A DNA stretch of 64,000 nt from Helianthus annuus (taxonomy: Eukaryota; Streptophyta; Magnoliopsida; Asterales; Asteraceae): positions 87,910,960 to 87,974,959 of the forward strand of contig NC_035436.2 of NCBI RefSeq assembly GCF_002127325.2, written 5' to 3'. The translations under genes and the position numbers were made by a program. Below the pieces are notes generated by a model that ran no database searches, was not told where the DNA came from, and was given only the letters and a program-made list of their open reading frames with translations. Below are positions 57,546 to 64,000 of the stretch, piece by piece; within the stretch, counting starts at the first letter, position 1, and each line of letters starts with the position of its first letter.

Positions 57546-58659
57546 TGAATTTTTAAGTGCTCAAACTTTCTGAATTATTTTATTTCGTTTATTTTAGACT
57601 GAAAACTTTGTCGTCTTTGTATTAACTAACTTCTCTTTTACTTGTTTCTTAAGATTTTTGTATTAACTGACTTCTGTTTTACTTGTTTTTTAAGATTTCA
57701 ACTTTTTAGGCAAATTTTAGTTCTCACTTTCAAACATATATATTTTCATAGAATGTTCAACCTATTGAAACTTTCGATCACACCTTATAAAACTTGAATA
57801 ACATTTCTTAATAATACCCTATATAAGCTTTTATATAATATTAGAGCTAAAAGTTTGCTTCCTGGATTTTCTTCGCTCTAGAGCTTTATGCTTATGATGA
57901 TTAATCCCTTATGTACAAAATGCTTATCAGATTGTTTAATTCTTTGAATAGTTTTTAGAGATAATAAATCTAAGGTTACTATTTTATCTGTTACTCTAAG
58001 GCTTTCTGCTTACCAGATTGTTTAATTCTTTGTATAGTTTCTGGAGATAATAAATATAAGGTTACTGTTTATCTATTACTCTATGATTTTCCTCTCTAGT
58101 ACTTATTAGTGTTGTATTTACATTAAATAGTGGGAATGCCCGCGCGTTACCGCGAATACTTATGTTTTTTTACGCACGTTACTTGACGAGTAAGCACATT
58201 TGTTGGTCCGTTAAAAAAACATAACTTATAACATGATTAGATTTACGAATCCACAAGGAGGAAAATGAAAAACCAGAACGGACAAAATGTTACTCTTGAA
58301 CCAAATTTCCTTAATCTGGAACCTTCTTTCCTTACTTTTTACAATTTTTATGGTTTAATTTATCCATGTCAAATTTTGAAACCGTGTATATCATAAAGTT
58401 TATTATTCGGTCATTTTTATCATTTATTTTAATCTAGACTGACTTCCCAAGATCAGATTATTTCCTGGAAAAAAAAAATTCCATAAAAAAATTATTCGAT
58501 GCGATAGTTCTAATCATTCGTAAAAGTAGTATTCCTTGAAGATAATAAGTCGATGATCAAGAAAATGAGGTAAAAGGGTTTAATTATGATATAATTTGTG
58601 AGACGAAAAATCATGTGTTATTAACATTTAACCACCATGAGATTAACTTTATAAAATAA
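57546..58659. repeat. AT-rich intergenic region with short tandem duplications
   Basis: No gene. Two local duplications: a block of about 48 bp (TTTGTATTAACT...TTACTTG) repeated at 57615-57695, and a block of about 87 bp repeated at 57921 and 58008 (CAGATTGTTTAATTCTTTG). A GCCCGCGCGTTACCGCGAAT word at 58138 stands out as GC-rich in an AT-rich context. Confidence 0.65.
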
Positions 58660-59231
58660 CTAGGTTAGAACCCCGTGTATAAATGTAATTTTATATATTA
58701 AATAATAAAAAGTTATATCTTTATGAACCCCGTATATTGTACGGGTTAAACAAATGTGATTTTATATATCAAATAATAAAAAATAGTTGTATCTTTAAAA
58801 ACCATGTGTATTACACAGATTAAATAAATGTAATTTTGTATACTAAATACTAAAAACGTCATGTCTTTAAAAAACCCGTGTATAATCGGGTTGAATAAAT
58901 CTACCAAATAATAAAAATATTACATCCTTAAAACCCCCGTATGTTACACGTGTTGAATAGATCTAAAAAAGAGTTATATCTTTAAAAATTATGTGTATTA
59001 CTCATATTAAGTAAATGTAATTTTGTATATTAAATACTAAAAACGTCGTATCTTTAAAAAACCCGTGTATAGTCGGGTTGAAAAATCTGACAAAAAAAAT
59101 TGTATCCTTAAAAACCCCGTGTATCACACGTGTTGAATAAATCTAATTTTACATAGCAAATGATAAAAAGTTATATCTTTAAAAACTTCGTGTATTACAC
59201 ATCTTATATAAATGTAACTTTGTATAGTAAA
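58660..59231. repeat. Degenerate AT-rich minisatellite, roughly 55-90-bp units
   Basis: About eight units carry a CTTTAAAAAcC-type word, then CCGTGTATTACACGKGTT, then an AATAATAAAA tail. Unit starts fall near 58697, 58787, 58863, 58925, 58977, 59050, 59106 and 59176, so the period is irregular. Each unit has a small CCCGTGTAT/ATACACGGG-like dyad. Confidence 0.7.
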
Positions 59232-60255
59232 TGTTTTGGTAAAAAAATCAAGCAATGATAATGCAACCAAACTCTCTGTTACGGGGAATGATGCTTGAAT
59301 TATTGAACGTTATATAGGATCACTCTGAAATGCAATGAACAAATGACACAGAGATTTATACGAGGAAAAAGCCCTTGATCAATGAATGATCTCCGGCATA
59401 AAAAACCTCGGGTGATGGAAACTACCGATCACCAACTCAAATTAAACAAGAAATGTATTACAACTTTGGATGATAGCGAGCTAGTTACAAGGATCACTAT
59501 AGTGTAACGTGTATAAAAGTGTGTAATTGCCAAGTGAATGGTTACGAGCTGGTGAGAGCAGTTACTAGTGTGTGTTTAGCCAAAATTAGCCAAGTATTTC
59601 TAATCAAGCTCGCTATCCCATTTAAAAATAGAAAATATCTAAGCTAACGAACATTCCGCAAATGGTGCAAGTCCTCCACGATCTCCATAACGTCTATTTC
59701 AGTCAAGCACGTGCGGAATAAACATGGAATATGCTCCAGGAATATCGCCAAGACCAGGTCCAAGCTCATACTCCTGCAAAACAACATCATATTCAAAATA
59801 GACAATCGTTAGAATAAGGATCCTTACTTACTATGATCCATGATCCTGGTCCTGCAATACTTCTGAGGATCACTAGCTGAAACAGAAGCAAGGATCACTA
59901 AACCCAACAATGACTGAGGATCACTGATCATTGGTAAACCCACCTCTAACAATTGCCTCCAAAATATAAGGAGTAATATTGTAAATAACGAGTTGTATTT
60001 TCCCGTCCTTATCTGCAACAAATTATCCTGAAAACTAGCCGTTACAAGCGGACTAGCCGTTAAGATCCTGACGTCATTGAGGTGACTATCCTGCAAAATC
60101 ATCATTATAAATTGAAGTTAGAGATAAGGGCTAGAGAGCATTTAAATCCGAGCGTTTCTTCTTTAAATCCTCATTCGAAGACTTCAAGTAGGTACTTCTC
60201 TTTCCTTTCTCTCTTCATCTTCTTACTCTGTTTCTCCTTCTTCACCATCATCACA

Positions 60256-61861
60256 ATGAAAATGATGCTCCGATCCTCACCGGCTAAGGATCACAAGAAG
60301 GACAGCCCCCTGAAAAGCCAAGGAATCATAAAAGATTCCGCAAAAGAACGCTGCTGCTTCTCCGACCCGCAGATTGACAGAATTCGCCATTGCTTCCCGG
60401 CAAATACCGTTTTCAAACCGTTTGATCCCACCGTTCTAAGCGATTATGCTTCTGAAACCTGGATAGCTTTTCCAGTCACCCCATTCACCATAGGATACAC
60501 CTACCCTTTTCCAGATTTCACCCAATCCTTCTTTTCTCTAACTGGCATCTCTTTCATCCAAGCGATGCCTTTGGTCTGGAGGGTTTTGATTACCCTTGAA
60601 AGGATCATAGAGCAGCAGGGTATCGATCTGGGAATGTCGGAGCTTTCCGAGATGTATGACCTTGTTAGCCACGGGTCCCACCGGTATCTACTCAAGCATA
60701 AGCCTGGTGAAGAACATCCCATCTTCAAAGCCACTAAAAATGACACTAACTGGAAATGGCGATTCTTCTTCGTCAGAAGGGATTCCATCCCTGATGGAAA
60801 GGATCTGCCTAGAAAGTGGACCACTCATGGTAGGATAGAGGATCCTTAGAAGGATCACCAGATGAGTTTGATTCTGATCAGGATCACTAACATATTTGCA
60901 CTTCTTTTGTGCAGCTATTTCTGTCTCACATCTCTTTAAATCACCTGCAACAAGAGAAAGGCTTCTTGCTTTTCGAAGACTTGACCCTGCGATAAGATCA
61001 TTCAAAGCAAACACCCAGGACTCTTAAGAGGTATCCTCAGGCTCTGTTACCATGTCAAGTAAGTATCCGTGTCCATATGTGATTAAATGGTTAAATAAAA
61101 ATAAAATAAGGATACTTATCTGTTTTGAATGTGTAGGTGCCGGAAAATCTTCAAAATCTGCCTCCAAATTCAGTGTCACTGACCTTAACACTGTGAGATC
61201 CTCCAAGAAGAAGCCTACTGCTAGCCCAACTGTCTCGATCCCCAAGGCACCCACTAAAGGAAGGGGTGGCAAGAAAAGGAAGACCTCTGAAGTTGAGAAT
61301 CTACAAGGCTTGCCTCTGCTCCGTCACCAGTTCCTTGAGTACTTTAACGAGGTAAGGATCACTGACTTAGCTTAAATATCCTGCTCACTTAAGGATCACG
61401 TGATCCTGATCTTTGCACTATCTTCTTTGCAGAAATTTGCTGAGATTGAAGACTATGTTGGAAACGTTGACGAAATTGAGCAAAAGTACTCTGACCTCCA
61501 ATAAGTTGCAGTGCTCAAGGATCACAAGATTGCTGCTCTCGAGAAAGACCTCCAAGATGCCAAGACCCAGACAGTCAAAGTGTTGATCAATGCTGATTAT
61601 GAGAAACATGAGCTCATGGAGGGTGCTAAGGTCTCTGCTGCCATTGCTATGTACAAGACCAAACTGCAGATGGCCCTGGAAGCTCAGGATCCTGAGTTTG
61701 ATAGAAGCAACTGGGATGTTGACGGCTGGAAGGCTAGGCTAGCTAAACTGGATGACGAAGAGGAGGCTGAGGAGGTTCTAGCAATCGAGGCTGGAGGCAG
61801 TGGCAAGGATCAAGGTGGAGAGGCAAGTGGAGCGGTTGAAGGTGATGCAGCGAAGGTGTGA
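60256..61861 (+). pseudogene. Transposon protein of the putative-gypsy-type family, four exons, two stops
   Basis: Exons 60256-60829, 60915-61058, 61137-61351 and 61433-61861 join through three short GT-AG introns with frame kept, giving 453 residues. Exon 1 contains a region like the plant domain annotated 'transposase (putative), gypsy type' (PF04195): FPDFTQSFFSLTGISFIQAM, later NDTNWKWRFFFV. Exon 3 is basic with a Lys-rich segment (GRGGKKRKT); exon 4 is heptad-like and probably coiled coil. Stops TAA at 61025-61027 and 61502-61504 break the frame, the latter probably from CAA. Start is either 60256 or 60262; the second copy supports the ATGATG at 60262. Its function is unknown; some LTR elements carry this domain in place of a normal gag. 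Confidence 0.65.
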
Positions 61862-62656
61862 GCTGCAAGGATGGGCGATGATGGATATTTCTAGACGTGG
61901 CCGGAGCCCATTTTTTAGGTTTGGTAGTGGTTTTTGGTTATGGTGTTTTAATCTCAGACAATCATGGTCTGTAATCACTTTAGACAATAGCTATTAGGGT
62001 TGAGGATCATGGATCCTTTGAACAATAGGCAGGATAATGGGTGGTGGATGGATCCTCTGTTTGGGGGATGAAGCCACTCGTTATCCTTCCATCTTTTAAT
62101 TCCTGCACTGCAAAGACCCGTAAACAATGGACACCCTTTGCCAACCCATGTGGACGGGCCACGTTTTGCTGGTAGAAACGTGGGTTGGCAATTTTGACAA
62201 CCTTAAGGGGTTGAACGTTTTGTGAAAAAAATAACTTTAAACTTTTTGGCTATTTCCCGTGTTGTTATCCTTGTATATCCTTTAGTTTATAATTGTTTTG
62301 ATATACACTTGTTTGAATAAGAGAAGTTAAACAAATTAAGTTTAAGAATTTTAGGATATGATCCAGGATCAAATATCCTATAGTCGAAAAGTTCCGAAAA
62401 ATAGTATATTTTAAGGATCATAAGTTCATTTGTCAAAGTATAAGGGTTATTCAAATGAATAAAGGATAAAATCAAAATAGTTAAGGATCATACCTGAGAA
62501 TCCAAGTTAGGATCCTAACCTTTAACACTATAATCAGGATAACCATAAGACAAACCTTAGTAGAAGGTAAGGATCAAGGATCCTTAGTTGTTTAACTTCG
62601 AAAACCTGAAATAGAATATAAGTTGGGACTAAGCCAACAAATAAGACAAGTTAGTA
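61862..62656 (+). other. 3' part of tandem unit, non-coding
   Basis: No ORF of note. Carries AGGATCA-type words at 62003, 62362, 62415, 62484 and 62572. Confidence 0.5.
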
Positions 62657-62722
62657 ACTGGGGACAAGCCCAATATACTGGGGACAAGCCCAAAGGATAA
62701 CTGGGGACAAGCCCAAAGGATC
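62657..62722 (+). repeat. 20-23-bp tandem repeat x 3
   Basis: Units start at 62657, 62677 and 62700, each ACTGGGGACAAGCCCAA plus a short spacer. Each has a GGG-ACAAG-CCC stem-like dyad. Confidence 0.9.
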
Positions 62723-62838
62723 GTGTGTAAACTGGAGTATGGCCCTTATTGGCGACTATCCAAACTTAGTGACATGAAAATGCCAAAACCTTAGCTAACG
62801 TGAAAACGTTAGAAACCTTAGGAACGGATGTATGGTAC

Positions 62839-64000
62839 TGTTTTGGTCAAAAATCAGACAAGGATAATGCAACCAAACTCTATGTTCCGGGGTATGATGC
62901 TTGGTTAATAAACAACAATGAGGATCACTCAGAAATGAATTGCACAAGTGACACAAAGATTTATACGAGGAAAAAGCCCTTGATCAATGAATGATCTCCG
63001 GCATAAAAAACCTCGGGTGATGGAAACTACCGATCACCAACTCAAATTAAACAAATAATGTATTACAACTTCGGATGATAGCGAGCTAAGTACAAGGATC
63101 ACTATAGTGTATCGTGTAAAAGTGTATGAAAAATGCTAAGTGTTTTGCCGAGAGCTGGTGAGTGCAGTTGTACGAGTGTGTGTGTAGCCAAAAAATAGCC
63201 AAGTGTTTACTAATTAGCTCGCTACCCCTTTAAAAATAGAAGTAAACTACGCTAACTAACATCCCGAAATTCATGAAAGTCTTCCCACGACTCCATAACG
63301 TCCATTTTCAGTCAAGCACGTGCGGAATAAACGTGGAATATTCTTCAGGAATATTGCCAAGACCAAGTCCAAGTCCAAGCTGATACTCCTGCAAAAGAAT
63401 ACCGAATTCATAGTAGACAATCATTAGTATAAGGATCCTTAGAATGATCCATGATCCTGATCCTGAAGCACTTCTGAGGATCACCAATTGTCACAGAAGT
63501 AAGGATCACCAAACAGGATAATACTTGAGGATCACAGGTCATTAAGAAATCCTCCCCTAACAATTGCTCCCAAAATATAAGGAGTAATTATGTAAAACAA
63601 ACGAGTTGTATTTTATTGTTCTTATCTGCAACGGACTAACGGATAACTAGCCGTTGGACACGGACTAGCCGTTGCAAATCTGACGTCACTGAAGTGACCA
63701 TCCTGCAAATCATCATTATAAATAGGAGTTAGAGATAGGATCAATTTGCATTTAAATCCAAGAGATACTCCCTTTAAATTCTCATCCGAAGATCAATCAG
63801 GTATTCTCTTTTCCTCTTCTTCCTTCTCTTACTCGGTTTTTCTTTCTTTACCATCGTCAAGAATGATGCTCCGAAACTCTCCCGCCAAGGATCACCAGAA
63901 GAACAGCCCTTTAAAGAGTCAAGGGATCATCAAAGATTCAGCGACTGAGAGGTGTTGCTTTACTGATCCACAAGTAGATAGGATCCGACACTGCTTTCCG
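62839..64000 (+). mobile_element. 3.6-kb tandem transposon unit, copy 2 (truncated by window)
   Basis: Collinear with 59232-60400, with scattered substitutions and small indels. It shares the TGTTTTGGT start, the TGATCAATGAATGATCTCC block and the start of the gene. Confidence 0.85.
63863..64000 (+). CDS. Second copy of the putative-gypsy-type transposon protein, N-terminus
   Basis: Open from the ATGATG at 63863 to the window end (MMLRNSPAKDHQKNSPLKSQ and onward, 46 codons). It differs from copy 1 at several residues without a stop. The rest lies outside the window, so integrity is unknown. Confidence 0.7.
   Translation, partial: MMLRNSPAKDHQKNSPLKSQGIIKDSATERCCFTDPQVDRIRHCFP

Larger units (their letters stand above)
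59232..62838 (+). mobile_element. 3.6-kb tandem transposon unit, copy 1 (complete)
   Basis: Begins TGTTTTGGT at 59232; the same start recurs at 62839, giving a period of 3607 bp. The first 0.9 kb is non-coding, with an LTR-like TG start and a conserved TGATCAATGAATGATCTCC block. A spliced gene (60256-61861) and about 1 kb of non-coding sequence follow. AGGATCA words occur throughout. It could be the LTR-plus-gag part of a non-autonomous LTR element in tandem, or a tandem duplication. No primer-binding site or polypurine tract could be fixed. Confidence 0.7.

Overview
This is a repeat-dominated piece of a plant nuclear chromosome. A spliced, nine-exon mitochondrial uncoupling-protein gene, plant-type LTR retrotransposons (Ty3/gypsy with Tekay-like gag-pol, Ty1/copia of the SIRE type), a plant LINE, hAT-type MITEs, a MULE-type element and a PIF/Harbinger remnant all point to a dicot. 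The style of the LTRs suggests a large-genome Asteraceae, but that is inference. No rRNA, tRNA or CRISPR array was seen.

Layout. 1-1776 is the 3' part of a plus-strand gypsy LTR that lies inside the integrase of an older, decayed minus-strand gypsy element. That element occupies 1777-24804: coding relics at 1777-5346, a long leader, then its 5' LTR. The LTR is split by a copia-derived element arranged LTR-internal-LTR-internal-LTR at 8757-22581. Each internal region of that element carries one gag-like frame and no pol. Next come a LINE 3' remnant (about 24.9-25.75 kb), a hAT MITE (26261-27089) and the only conventional gene, a UCP2-like uncoupling protein (27662-31554, plus strand), with a SINE relic in intron 7. 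A second hAT MITE is at 32076-32745.

From 33634 to 56260 there is a three-level nest in which every level keeps its target-site duplication. A MULE-type element with 208-bp inverted repeats (TSD TAAAATAAA) was entered by a SIRE-type copia element on the minus strand (34306-55695, TSD CTCGC). A gag-only gypsy element on the plus strand (43417-53873, TSD ACACA) then entered the copia gag gene. Past the nest are a Harbinger transposase scrap, an inverted-repeat element, a copia RT scrap and an AT-rich minisatellite. From 59232 a 3.6-kb unit is repeated head to tail; it carries an apparently spliced four-exon gene for a transposon protein, and the second copy runs off the window.

Apart from the uncoupling protein, nothing here looks like a cellular gene. 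The most interesting signal is a long hairpin found four times in the gypsy LTRs. Its stem sequence differs between families but still pairs, while its loop is nearly invariant. Other notable points are the tandem LTR array whose gag-like protein lacks a capsid region, the family-specific short motifs reiterated in copia LTRs and leaders, and the spliced transposon gene in the 3.6-kb tandem unit. All coordinates and identities come from reading the sequence by eye; divergence counts are approximate.
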